7,936 nucleotides of DNA from positions 1-7,936 of the forward strand of contig CAJFQT010000063.1 in assembly GCA_904419095.1 (NCBI GenBank). The letters run 5' to 3'. Positions 1 through 6,059 of this stretch are shown piece by piece. The stretch comes from an uncultured Clostridia bacterium. Lineage in GTDB: Bacteria > Bacillota > Clostridia > TANB77 > CAG-508. The notes under the pieces are model-generated. The model had not been told where the DNA came from. It saw only the letters and a list, made by a program, of their open reading frames with translations, and searched no databases. Position 1 is the stretch's first letter; every line of letters starts with the position of its first letter. The position numbers and the translations under genes are program-made.

Positions 1-53
1 CCTACTTCTACTCTTTTCTCTTTAGGCAAATCTACTCCTGCGATACGAGCCAT
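1..53 (-). CDS. rpsM: 30S ribosomal protein S13, N-terminal part (runs off the window)
   Basis: Only the first 17 codons are present, reading MARIAGVDLPKEKRVEV, and the frame continues past position 1. This is the standard start of bacterial S13, a head protein of the small subunit that contacts the P-site tRNA and bridges to the large subunit. The ATG is at 53-51, preceded by a strong GGAGGTG site at 68-62. S13 normally opens the alpha operon (rpsM-rpsK-rpsD-rpoA-rplQ), so that operon should continue to the left. It is separated from rpmJ by an unusually long spacer that can fold (see 54-235). The identification rests on a short peptide, but the peptide and the gene order agree. Confidence 0.93.
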   Translation of the reverse strand, partial: MARIAGVDLPKEKRVEV

Positions 54-235
54 ATCTTTTTGCACCTCCAAATTTATTTTATTTTAAATTTGTTTTTAGT
101 AACTAAAGTTGAAATGCACTATTTAAGTGGTCTTTAGATACATTAAACATATATATAAACACAAATTTGATATAGAAACTTTTTAGTTTCTCAGCCGCTA
201 CCTAATTTGTGTTATAAGCTTATTTTATTTAAGGA
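54..235 (-). promoter_or_regulatory. Candidate structured leader of rpsM / alpha operon
   Basis: This 182-nt spacer between rpmJ and rpsM has no convincing ORF but several inverted repeats. The main one, read on the minus strand, has an outer 10-bp perfect stem (213-204 with 167-158, AACACAAATT/AATTTGTGTT) and an inner 7-bp perfect stem (191-185 with 180-174, AGAAACT/AGTTTCT) closed by AAAA. Between the stems is an uneven internal loop, AGGTAGCGGCTG facing ATATCA, the most GC-rich bit of the spacer. A second 7-bp stem (92-86 with 75-69) ends right against the Shine-Dalgarno site at 68-62. In gammaproteobacteria S4 represses the alpha operon by binding the rpsM leader; a similar role here is inference only. 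I see no T-box sequence and no clear terminator. Confidence 0.45.
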
Positions 236-349
236 TTAACCTTGTCTTTGTTTGTGTTTAGGGTTTTCACAAATTACTCTAATAACCCCTTTTCTTTTTA
301 TTACTTTACATTTGTCACACATTTTTTTAACTGATGGTCTTACTTTCAT
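236..349 (-). CDS. rpmJ: 50S ribosomal protein L36, zinc-binding form
   Basis: A 37-residue ORF translated by hand begins MKVRPSVKKMCDKCKVIKRK and ends NPKHKQRQG, matching L36 over its whole normal length. The zinc ligands Cys11, Cys14, Cys27 and His32 are all present, so this is the C+ (zinc-ribbon) version, not the zinc-free paralogue. L36 packs against 23S rRNA late in large-subunit assembly. The ATG at 349-347 follows an AAGGAGGTG site at about 363-355 with a short spacer. It lies between infA and rpsM, its standard place in Firmicutes. The gene is very short and easily missed, but the match is unmistakable. Confidence 0.97.
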   Translation of the reverse strand: MKVRPSVKKMCDKCKVIKRKGVIRVICENPKHKQRQG

Positions 350-427
350 TTTTAGCACCTCCTTAAATTATCACAAAAAAGAAACTTACGATAATATATT
401 ATTTATATTATTAAATTTCTTTCGTGT

Positions 428-457
428 ATTATAATATATAGATGGGTTAATTTTAAA
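428..457 (-). promoter_or_regulatory. Weak candidate promoter before rpmJ
   Basis: In the 123-nt infA-rpmJ spacer the minus strand carries a perfect TATAAT at 433-428, with TTTAAA (4 of 6 to the -35 consensus) 18 nt upstream at 457-452. The region is extremely AT-rich, so a chance match is quite possible. If real, it would allow rpmJ and the alpha operon to be transcribed apart from infA. Confidence 0.28.
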
Positions 458-472
458 CTTTTAAAAAAATTT

Positions 473-691
473 CTATTTTGCTCTCCATGTAATACGTCCT
501 CTTGTCAAATCATATGGTGAAAGTTCTACTTTTACTTTATCACCTGGTAAAATTTTTATATAATTCATTCTAAGTTTTCCTGAGATATGAGCTAAAATTT
601 GATGTCCATTCTCCAATTCTACTTTAAAATTTGTATTAGGTAAGGCCTCAACTACTGTTCCCTCAACCTCTATAACATCTTCTTTTGCCAA
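473..691 (-). CDS. infA: Translation initiation factor IF-1
   Basis: The 72-residue product has the exact family length and the full S1-like OB fold: it opens with AKEDVIEVEGTVVEALPN, contains FKVELENGHQILAHISGKLR, and closes with PYDLTRGRITWRAK. IF-1 sits in the ribosomal A site during initiation and supports IF-2 and IF-3. The start codon is TTG (691-689), not ATG. It is fixed by the match to family N termini and by a strong AGGAGGGG site at 705-698. It lies between map and rpmJ, its usual place, and has its own likely promoter in the end of map (768-796). Confidence 0.98.
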   Translation of the reverse strand: MAKEDVIEVEGTVVEALPNTNFKVELENGHQILAHISGKLRMNYIKILPGDKVKVELSPYDLTRGRITWRAK

Positions 692-767
692 AATTCTCCC
701 CTCCTATAAAGAGCAATTTATGTTAATTTTTTGCATAATTTTGACAATTACGCATAATAACTATTAT

Positions 768-796
768 AGTATACACTATCTTTAAAGAATTGTCAA
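768..796 (-). promoter_or_regulatory. Likely promoter for infA (-rpmJ-rpsM)
   Basis: On the minus strand a perfect TTGACA (796-791) is followed after exactly 17 nt by TATACT (773-768, 5 of 6). The -35 box lies inside the last codons of map (the Leu-Thr of its C-terminal LTIL), and the -10 box is in the spacer. An overlapping TATAAT at 768-763 would be 22 nt from the -35, which is too far. The implied 5' leader is about 70 nt. This suggests IF-1 and the genes after it can be transcribed without map. Confidence 0.65.
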
Positions 797-1552
797 TATT
801 TCTGGCTCTTTTTCTGTAATTAAAATTGTATTTTCATAATGAGCTGCTAAACTTCCATCTTCTGTAACAATTGTCCAACCATCTTCAAGCTCCAAAATAT
901 TAGGCTTTCCTTGGATTACCATAGGTTCAATGGCAAGTGTCATACCAGGTTCTAATCTAATTCCTCTTCCTGCTCTTCCGTAATTTGGAATACCCGGATC
1001 TTCATGCATTTCTCTACCTATTCCGTGTCCTTGGAATTCTCTAACAACAGAAAATCCTTGAGAATGAACATACTCTCCTATTGCATGACACACATCGCCA
1101 ATTCTATTTCCTTTTTTAGCATACTTTATTCCTTCAAAAAAAGCTTGCTTTGTAACATCAACTAATCTTTGTGTCTCCTTTGGAACCTTTCCTATAACAA
1201 AAGTTCTTGCAGCATCACCATTAAATCCTCCTTTTAATGCGACAGTATCAATACTAACAATATCTCCCTCTTTAATAATTCTATGTTTTGAAGGTATCCC
1301 ATGAATTACCTCATCATTTATTGATACACAAATTGAAGCTGGAAATTTAGGAACTCCTCTTATCCCAATATCATATCCCTTTTCAGCAGGAATTGCTCCT
1401 AAACTTCTCATTTTACTTTCAGCTATTTGGTCTAATTCATATGTAGTCATTCCAGGTTTAATTCTCTTTTCTAATTCTTCATATGTTAATGCAACAACTC
1501 TACAAGCTTCTTTCATTAGTTCAATTTCTTTTTTTGACTTTATTGTTACCAA
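782..1552 (-). CDS. map: Methionine aminopeptidase, type I
   Basis: The 256-residue enzyme removes the initiator methionine from new proteins after deformylation. It has the short type Ia architecture with no N-terminal extension, SH3-like segment or zinc finger. The catalytic set can be placed: His84 (in EVIHGIP), metal ligands Asp102, Asp113, His176 (in GHGIGREMHEDP), Glu209 (in LAIEPM) and Glu240, plus His183 contacting substrate. Nothing essential is missing. The start is TTG at 1552-1550, giving MVTIKSKKEIELM, which fits the family N terminus; a GAGGT site lies about 9 nt upstream and no better ATG is near. The gene stands between adk and infA, the usual Firmicutes order, but with a 244-nt gap after adk. 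Confidence 0.97.
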   Translation of the reverse strand: MVTIKSKKEIELMKEACRVVALTYEELEKRIKPGMTTYELDQIAESKMRSLGAIPAEKGYDIGIRGVPKFPASICVSINDEVIHGIPSKHRIIKEGDIVSIDTVALKGGFNGDAARTFVIGKVPKETQRLVDVTKQAFFEGIKYAKKGNRIGDVCHAIGEYVHSQGFSVVREFQGHGIGREMHEDPGIPNYGRAGRGIRLEPGMTLAIEPMVIQGKPNILELEDGWTIVTEDGSLAAHYENTILITEKEPEILTIL

Positions 1553-1662
1553 AATTATTACCTCTTTTCTAAATTTGTACTATAATAATCAAATAAATAC
1601 TTTTTTTATTAATTTCATTTTTAAGAACTTATTAATTAACTCTACTAATCCGAATTTTCTAA

Positions 1663-1691
1663 TTGCACTATAAAAATATTATTTTTAGCAA
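1663..1691 (-). repeat. Small hairpin in the map 5' leader
   Basis: On the minus strand TTGC (1691-1688) pairs with GCAA (1666-1663), and TAAAAAT (1687-1681) with ATTTTTA (1677-1671), with a 3-nt loop and a 4-nt bulge. It lies in the untranslated region ahead of map. The stem is mostly A-T and may be chance in such AT-rich DNA. Confidence 0.25.
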
Positions 1692-1710
1692 TAACTCCAT
1701 TATTATTAAT

Positions 1711-1739
1711 TTTATAATTTATCTTATATACATTACCAA
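1711..1739 (-). promoter_or_regulatory. Candidate promoter for map
   Basis: On the minus strand TTGGTA (1739-1734, 4 of 6) is followed after 17 nt by TATAAA (1716-1711, 5 of 6). It starts just after the adk hairpin and would give a leader of about 150 nt before the map start. Spacing is ideal but the background is AT-rich, so confidence is modest. Confidence 0.35.
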
Positions 1740-1743
1740 ATTA

Positions 1744-1780
1744 ATTAATACAATTAATAATTCTTATTAATTGTATTAAT
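1744..1780 (-). repeat. Perfect 17-bp AT-rich inverted repeat after adk
   Basis: Positions 1744-1760 and 1764-1780 are perfect reverse complements around a 3-nt loop, starting 16 nt after the adk stop codon. Only one base pair in the stem is G-C, and the sequence after it on the minus strand (TTAATTTGG) is not a T run, so it is a poor intrinsic terminator. An RNA 3'-end stabiliser, a processing site or a weak terminator are all possible. A perfect stem of this length is unlikely to be random even in AT-rich DNA. Confidence 0.6.
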
Positions 1781-1796
1781 CATTAGTTATTCTCTA

Positions 1797-2453
1797 TTAA
1801 AACATTTTTACTATATCTTCTGCAACATCTTTTCCCATTTTATTAATTGATTTACTAACTAAAGCTTCATATAAATTACCTTGTTTTTTATAATACTCAA
1901 TTAATGGGCTAGTTTGGTTCATATATGTATTTATTCTTAATTTTACAGTTTCTGCTGTATCATCTTTTCTTTGAATTAATTCATGACCACATTTATCACA
2001 AATACCTTCTTGTTTTGGTGGATTTAATTGTAAATTATAAATTGTTTTACAATCTGGATTAGAACAAATTCTTCTATTTACAATTCTTTCTATTATTTCT
2101 TCCTCTGGAGTTGTAAGGTTTACCACTAAATCAACCTTTTTTCCATTTTCAGCTAATATTCGATCTAATGCTTCTGCTTGAACTACTGTTCTTGGAAATC
2201 CATCTAATATTACACCATTTTTCACATCATCTTTCTCTAATCTATCTCTCACTATATCTATTGTTATATCATCTGGTACTAAATTTCCTTTAGAAATATA
2301 ACTATCAGCAATTTTTCCTAATTCTGTTCCATCTTGTATATTTTGTCTAAAAATATCACCTGTTGAAACTTGTTTAATTCCCATTTTTTCTTGTAAAATA
2401 CCTGCAACTGTTCCTTTACCTGTTCCAGGAGCCCCTAACATTATTATTATCAT
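1797..2453 (-). CDS. adk: Adenylate kinase, long form with zinc-binding LID
   Basis: The 218-residue protein catalyses ATP + AMP <-> 2 ADP. It shows the P-loop GAPGTGKGT at residues 7-15, the AMP-site segment STGDIFR at 30-36, DGFPRT at 84-89, and a full LID of about residues 126-163. The LID carries four cysteines, Cys130, Cys135, Cys152 and Cys155, a zinc site in place of the hydrogen-bond network of zinc-free enzymes. The first pair is spaced CX4C (CSNPDC) instead of the common CX2C. The first ATG (2453) is chosen because AAAGGAGA lies about 10 nt upstream; the ATG four codons later would also keep the P-loop. The gene is separated from secY by a terminator and has its own promoter. Confidence 0.97.
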   Translation of the reverse strand: MIIIMLGAPGTGKGTVAGILQEKMGIKQVSTGDIFRQNIQDGTELGKIADSYISKGNLVPDDITIDIVRDRLEKDDVKNGVILDGFPRTVVQAEALDRILAENGKKVDLVVNLTTPEEEIIERIVNRRICSNPDCKTIYNLQLNPPKQEGICDKCGHELIQRKDDTAETVKLRINTYMNQTSPLIEYYKKQGNLYEALVSKSINKMGKDVAEDIVKMF

Positions 2454-2490
2454 ACTTAACGCTCTCCTTTATCTAATTTTATACTCAATT

Positions 2491-2519
2491 ATTCTACTAC
2501 AAAAAAATGAATTTATCAA
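2491..2519 (-). promoter_or_regulatory. Promoter for adk
   Basis: On the minus strand TTGATA (2519-2514, 5 of 6 to consensus) and TAGAAT (2496-2491, 5 of 6) are separated by exactly 17 nt. Transcription would start near 2484, giving a leader of about 30 nt that includes the adk ribosome site. It lies downstream of the secY terminator, which fits a separate adk unit. Confidence 0.65.
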
Positions 2520-2631
2520 GAATTTTATGACTTTTTCAGAAAAAAATCCCACACCAGTATTTAAAGAATGTCCATTTCCAAAAATGAATAATATATACAG
2601 CCATTGTAAATTAAAATAAGTAAATGGTAAT

Positions 2632-2671
2632 AAAAATAATCGTTCAGACTGACGTTTGAACGATTATTTTT
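2632..2671 (-). terminator. Intrinsic terminator after secY
   Basis: A perfect 15-bp stem (2632-2646 with 2657-2671) with a 10-nt loop begins 9 nt after the secY stop. Its core, ATCGTTCA/TGAACGAT, contains the GC pairs. On the minus strand the downstream arm ends in ATTATTTTTATTA, giving a U-rich tail; the mirror sequence also gives a T run on the plus strand. It should end spc-operon transcripts before adk. The 2454-2631 stretch between it and adk holds the adk promoter and nothing else that I can support. Confidence 0.85.
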
Positions 2672-2680
2672 TATTAATTT

Positions 2681-4003
2681 TTATTTCTCTAAAAATCCTT
2701 TATAATGTCTCATTACTAATTGTGATTCTAACTGTTGAACAGTTTCTAATGCAACACCTACAACAATTAATATTGAAGTACCACCAAATGCAATATTTAA
2801 ATTTGTAAATCTCAAGAACATTGGAATTATAGCAATAATTGCTAAGAATAATCCTCCGAACCAAGTTAATTTAGATATTATTGATGATAAATATTCTGTT
2901 GTTGGTTTTCCTGCTCTAATTCCTGGAATAAATCCACCATTTTTCTTAATATTATTTGATACTTCTGCTGGATTAAATGTAGCATAAGTATAGAAAAATG
3001 TGAACCCAACAATTAATAACAAGTATACTATAGCATTAGCTATTGAATATCCAATTCCTACACTTGATGATGATGTAGCAATTGAAAATTTATATAATCC
3101 TGCTAAAAATCCTGTTTGTGAAGCTATATCACTAACAAAAATTTGAATAATCATTGCAGGGAAAGTCATAAATGATGATGCAAAGATTATAGGCATTACA
3201 CCAGCCATTGCAAGTTTTAACGGAATGTGTGTATTTTGAGCACCCATCATTTTTCTTCCAACTACTTTTTTAGAATATTGAACTGGAACTCTTCTTTCAG
3301 CTTGTTGTACAAATACAACCCCAGCTATTAATATAATAGCTCCAATTAAAATTCCTATTGCTAGTAATAATCCTGTTGTACTAAATCCATTGCTCGTCAT
3401 TATTAATCCCCATAATGTTGTTACAAAGCTTGGTAATCCAGCTATAATACCTGTAAAAATAAGTATAGAAATTCCATTTCCTATTCCTTTATTCGTAATT
3501 TGATCTCCAAGCCACATTAAAATTGCAGTACCTGCTACTAAACCTACAACTACAACTGCTCCTGTTAAGAAAGTATTATCAACAAATATTCCTGTTGAAC
3601 TATATGATAAGAAAATTCCAACAGCTTCAACAATTGCAAGAACAATTGTTAACATTTTAGTATATTTATTAATTTTCTTTCTTCCTTCTTCTCCACCTTC
3701 TTTAGTTAATCTCTCTAAAGATGGTATAATCATAGCTAATAATTGTATAACGATTGATGCTGTAATATATGGACTAATAGACATTGCAAAAACAGAAAAT
3801 CTTGAAAAAGCTCCTCCTGATATAATGTTTATCAATCCTGCAATTCCATCATTTGATGACATTGCTTCATTTAACGCAATATTATCAACTCCTGGAACTG
3901 TAATATAACATCCTAATCTAAATACTACTATTAATAATAATGTATATAATAATTTTTTTCTTACTTCTGGTGTTTTTAAAGCATTTGCTATTGTTTTAAA
4001 CAA
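2681..4003 (-). CDS. secY: Preprotein translocase channel subunit SecY
   Basis: The 440-residue protein forms the membrane channel through which SecA and ribosomes push unfolded proteins, together with SecE and SecG. It has the full ten-segment pattern. The first segment is about residues 18-38, and the plug/second-segment region about 58-94 with SPYITASIVIQLL. The cytosolic loop QQAERRVPVQYSKK is at 233-246, the loop NNIKKNGGFIPGIRAGKPT at 350-368, and the C-terminal tail is YKGFLEK. The start is TTG at 4003-4001, next to the TAG stop of rplO with no gap; its GAGGTGAT site (4015-4008) lies inside rplO. The product MFKTIANALKTPEVRKK matches SecY N termini, so TTG is accepted. This tight junction suggests translational coupling with L15. 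A terminator follows. Confidence 0.98.
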   Translation of the reverse strand: MFKTIANALKTPEVRKKLLYTLLLIVVFRLGCYITVPGVDNIALNEAMSSNDGIAGLINIISGGAFSRFSVFAMSISPYITASIVIQLLAMIIPSLERLTKEGGEEGRKKINKYTKMLTIVLAIVEAVGIFLSYSSTGIFVDNTFLTGAVVVVGLVAGTAILMWLGDQITNKGIGNGISILIFTGIIAGLPSFVTTLWGLIMTSNGFSTTGLLLAIGILIGAIILIAGVVFVQQAERRVPVQYSKKVVGRKMMGAQNTHIPLKLAMAGVMPIIFASSFMTFPAMIIQIFVSDIASQTGFLAGLYKFSIATSSSSVGIGYSIANAIVYLLLIVGFTFFYTYATFNPAEVSNNIKKNGGFIPGIRAGKPTTEYLSSIISKLTWFGGLFLAIIAIIPMFLRFTNLNIAFGGTSILIVVGVALETVQQLESQLVMRHYKGFLEK

Positions 4004-4438
4004 CTATATCACCTCAGCCTTTCCGCCTAAAGCTTCTATTTCTTCTTTAGCTTTTGCTGTAAATCTTACGGCTTTTACATTTAATTTTTTCTCTAATTTT
4101 CCTGTTGCAAGTACTACGATTCCATCATTGATTTTTCCAATAATTCCTTCTGCTAATAATGTTTCTGCAGTTACATCTGTTGCTTTTGATTTATTAAGCA
4201 TTGTTAATGTTACTTCTGAATAATTTTTAGCATGAATATTAGTAAATCCTCTTTTTGGTAATCTTCTATATAATGGTGTTTGTCCTCCTTCAAATCCACG
4301 TCTTACTCCACCACCAGATCTTGCTTTTTGGCCTTTATGTCCTCTTCCAGATGTTTTTCCTAATCCAGAACCCATTCCACGACCAACTCTTTTTCTAGCA
4401 ACTTTCTTTGTAGTTGATTCTATTTCTCCTAATTTCAT
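4004..4438 (-). CDS. rplO: 50S ribosomal protein L15
   Basis: The 144-residue L15 begins MKLGEIESTTKKVARKRVGRG. It has the glycine- and arginine-rich N-terminal tail (RGMGSGLGKTSGRGHKGQKA, about residues 20-39) that threads into 23S rRNA, then the GGQTPLYRRLPKRGF segment and the globular C-terminal half. The frame stays open to 4471, but the extra 11 residues are not family-like, and AGGAGGTG about 10 nt before the ATG at 4438 fixes the start. The preceding gene is rpsE; rpmD, which normally sits between them, is missing. The stop codon touches the TTG start of secY. Confidence 0.97.
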   Translation of the reverse strand: MKLGEIESTTKKVARKRVGRGMGSGLGKTSGRGHKGQKARSGGGVRRGFEGGQTPLYRRLPKRGFTNIHAKNYSEVTLTMLNKSKATDVTAETLLAEGIIGKINDGIVVLATGKLEKKLNVKAVRFTAKAKEEIEALGGKAEVI

Positions 4439-4529
4439 TCTCTGCTTGCACCTCCTTATTTTACGAATCACTTATGTTTCTATTTTATAATTTTTTTAAA
4501 AATATATCAATAGTTTTTTATTCAAAATT

Positions 4530-5015
4530 TTATAATATGTCTTCTACTTTCTTACCTCTTTTTTTAGCAACTTGTTCAATTGTTTGCATAGATTTTAGAC
4601 CTTCTATTGTAGCATATACAACGTTTCTAGGATTATTTGTTCCTATAACTTTTGTTCTTATATCTTTATATCCTGCAAGTTCTAGAACTGGTCTAACACT
4701 TCCTCCTGCAATAACTCCTGTACCAACTTCTGCTGGTTTTAGTAAAACTTTTGCACTTCCGAATTTTCCTACAAATTCATGAGGTACTGTTGTTCCCACA
4801 ACTGGAACTTCTATTAAGTTTTTCTTTGCTTCTTGTATTGCTTTCTTTATTGCATCTGGAACTTCAGCTGCTTTACCATTTCCTACACCAATGTGTCCAT
4901 TTTCATCACCAACAACAACAACTGCACTAAATCTAAAAGTTCTACCACCTTTTACAACTTTTGCAACTCTGTTTATGGCAACTACTTTTTCTTTCAATTC
5001 ATTTTTTTCTTCCAT
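4530..5015 (-). CDS. rpsE: 30S ribosomal protein S5
   Basis: The 161-residue S5 acts near the decoding centre and helps accuracy and mRNA unwinding at the entry channel. The N-terminal double-stranded-RNA-binding-like domain runs about residues 8-71, including KVVKGGRTFRFSAVVVVGD and GHIGVGNGKA. The C-terminal half has GTGVIAGGSVRPVLELAG and DIRTKVIGTNNPRNVVYAT. The residues around KGGRTF, where spectinomycin-resistance changes are known, look wild type. The ATG at 5015 follows AGGAGGGA. It lies 28 nt after rplR, while the 91-nt gap to rplO lacks the expected rpmD. Confidence 0.98.
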   Translation of the reverse strand: MEEKNELKEKVVAINRVAKVVKGGRTFRFSAVVVVGDENGHIGVGNGKAAEVPDAIKKAIQEAKKNLIEVPVVGTTVPHEFVGKFGSAKVLLKPAEVGTGVIAGGSVRPVLELAGYKDIRTKVIGTNNPRNVVYATIEGLKSMQTIEQVAKKRGKKVEDIL

Positions 5016-5043
5016 TGGTTGCTATTCCCTCCTTTTTTCTATT

Positions 5044-5403
5044 CTAAAATTTTAGTCCGCCTTCTCTTGCTGCTTCCGCAAGTTCTTTTACAACTCCGTG
5101 ATATATGTATCCTCCACGGTCAAATACTACTGTGTCTATTTTCTTAGCTTTTGCTTTTTTAGCTATTAATGTACCTAATTCTTTTGCTGCTTCTTTATTA
5201 GCATATTTTGTTTTTACATCTTTATCTAATGTTGATGCACTTACTAATGTATTTCCAGCAACATCATCAATTATTTGTACATATAAATTTGTGTTACTTC
5301 TATATACACATAATCTTGGTCTTTCTGCTGTTCCAGATATTTTTCTTCTAACTCTTAAATGTCTTCTTTCTCTTTCCATTTTTCTATCTGTCTTTTTAGC
5401 CAT
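5044..5403 (-). CDS. rplR: 50S ribosomal protein L18
   Basis: The 119-residue L18 binds 5S rRNA, together with L5 and L25-type proteins, to form the central protuberance. Typical features are the basic N terminus with RERRHLRVRRKISGTAERPRLCVYRS, then the VQIIDD and TLVSAST strands, VVFDRGGYIYHG near the C terminus, and the final EAAREGGLKF. Length is normal. The ATG at 5403 follows AAAGGAGA. A perfect 11-bp hairpin stands just upstream of that ribosome site (5418-5450). It lies in standard order between rplF and rpsE. Confidence 0.98.
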   Translation of the reverse strand: MAKKTDRKMERERRHLRVRRKISGTAERPRLCVYRSNTNLYVQIIDDVAGNTLVSASTLDKDVKTKYANKEAAKELGTLIAKKAKAKKIDTVVFDRGGYIYHGVVKELAEAAREGGLKF

Positions 5404-5417
5404 TTTTTTCTCCTTTC

Positions 5418-5450
5418 TTCTATAAAATTCAGGTATTTTATTTTATAGAA
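5418..5450 (-). repeat. Hairpin directly before the rplR ribosome site
   Basis: TTCTATAAAAT at 5418-5428 is the perfect reverse complement of 5440-5450 (11 bp, 11-nt loop). On the minus strand it ends one nt before the AAAGGAGA of rplR. It lies in a 104-nt rplF-rplR spacer with no ORF. There is no following T run, so it is not a terminator. It could set mRNA stability or ribosome access. Confidence 0.5.
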
Positions 5451-5507
5451 TTTTTCATTTCTATTTTCAGATAAATATATAAAAATATTTCTTTAAAAAT
5501 TTTTATT

Positions 5508-6044
5508 CTATTTACCAGTTTTTCCTTCCTTACGTCTAATAACTTCTTCTGCATATTTAATACCTTTACCTCTATATACTTCAGGTGGTCTTTTTGTTCT
5601 TATAACTGCTGCTGTTTGACCAACTAATTCTTTATCAATTCCTTTTACAATAATTGTATTTGGATTTGGTACATCGAAAGTTATTCCTTCTGGTGCTTCG
5701 AAAATTACTGGATGTGAATATCCTAATGTTAGATTTAAATTATTTCCTTGTTTTACAACTCTGTACCCAACTCCATTTATTTGTAATTCTCTAGAAAATT
5801 CATCTTTAACACCAATTATCATATTGTTTATCAAAGTTCTTGTTAATCCATGTAAACTTCTATTTTGTGGTTCGTCATTTTTTCTTGTTACTACTATTGT
5901 GTTATCTTTCATTTCTAAAGAAATATTTTTATGTACTTCTCTTTCTAGAGTACCTTTTGGACCTTTTACAGTAATTTTATGTCCGTCTATTTTTACTTCA
6001 ACTCCATCTGGTACTGTAATAGGTTTATTTCCTATTCTTGACAT
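5508..6044 (-). CDS. rplF: 50S ribosomal protein L6
   Basis: The 178-residue L6 binds 23S rRNA near the sarcin-ricin loop, where elongation factors act. It begins MSRIGNKPITVPDGVEV and has the usual two similar alpha/beta domains (about 1-80 and 81-178). The signature PPEVYRGKGIKY lies at 153-164. The frame is open to an ATG at 6131, which would add 29 residues (MEKEHSFSLS...), but that sequence is not part of L6. The AAGGAGGG site just before 6044 and the family N terminus fix the later start. The open frame upstream simply runs through the repeated RNA element at 6071-6165. Confidence 0.98.
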   Translation of the reverse strand: MSRIGNKPITVPDGVEVKIDGHKITVKGPKGTLEREVHKNISLEMKDNTIVVTRKNDEPQNRSLHGLTRTLINNMIIGVKDEFSRELQINGVGYRVVKQGNNLNLTLGYSHPVIFEAPEGITFDVPNPNTIIVKGIDKELVGQTAAVIRTKRPPEVYRGKGIKYAEEVIRRKEGKTGK

Positions 6045-6059
6045 TTTTTGTTTCCCTCC

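Noticed and set aside
252..434. Plus-strand ORF of 60 codons opposite rpmJ
   Set aside because: It overlaps the real rpmJ on the other strand, has no family likeness and no ribosome site.
741..767. Plus-strand TTGACA...TATTAT as an antisense promoter into map
   Set aside because: The spacing is only 15 nt and the region is AT-rich; no second line of evidence.
1643..1738. 31-codon open stretch in the adk-map spacer, minus strand (ends FIVQLENSD then stop)
   Set aside because: It has no usable start codon or ribosome site, and its Lys/Asn/Ile-rich make-up is what AT-rich noncoding DNA gives. A decayed gene cannot be excluded but is not supported.
2536..2604. 22-codon minus-strand ORF (MAVYIIHFWKWTFFKYWCGIFF) in the secY-adk spacer
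   Set aside because: No ribosome site, odd aromatic-rich composition and placement after the terminator; most likely chance.
4439..4471. N-terminal extension of L15 by 11 residues (MIRKIRRCKQR)
   Set aside because: It would read through the AGGAGGTG site of the real start, and family L15 proteins begin at MKL.
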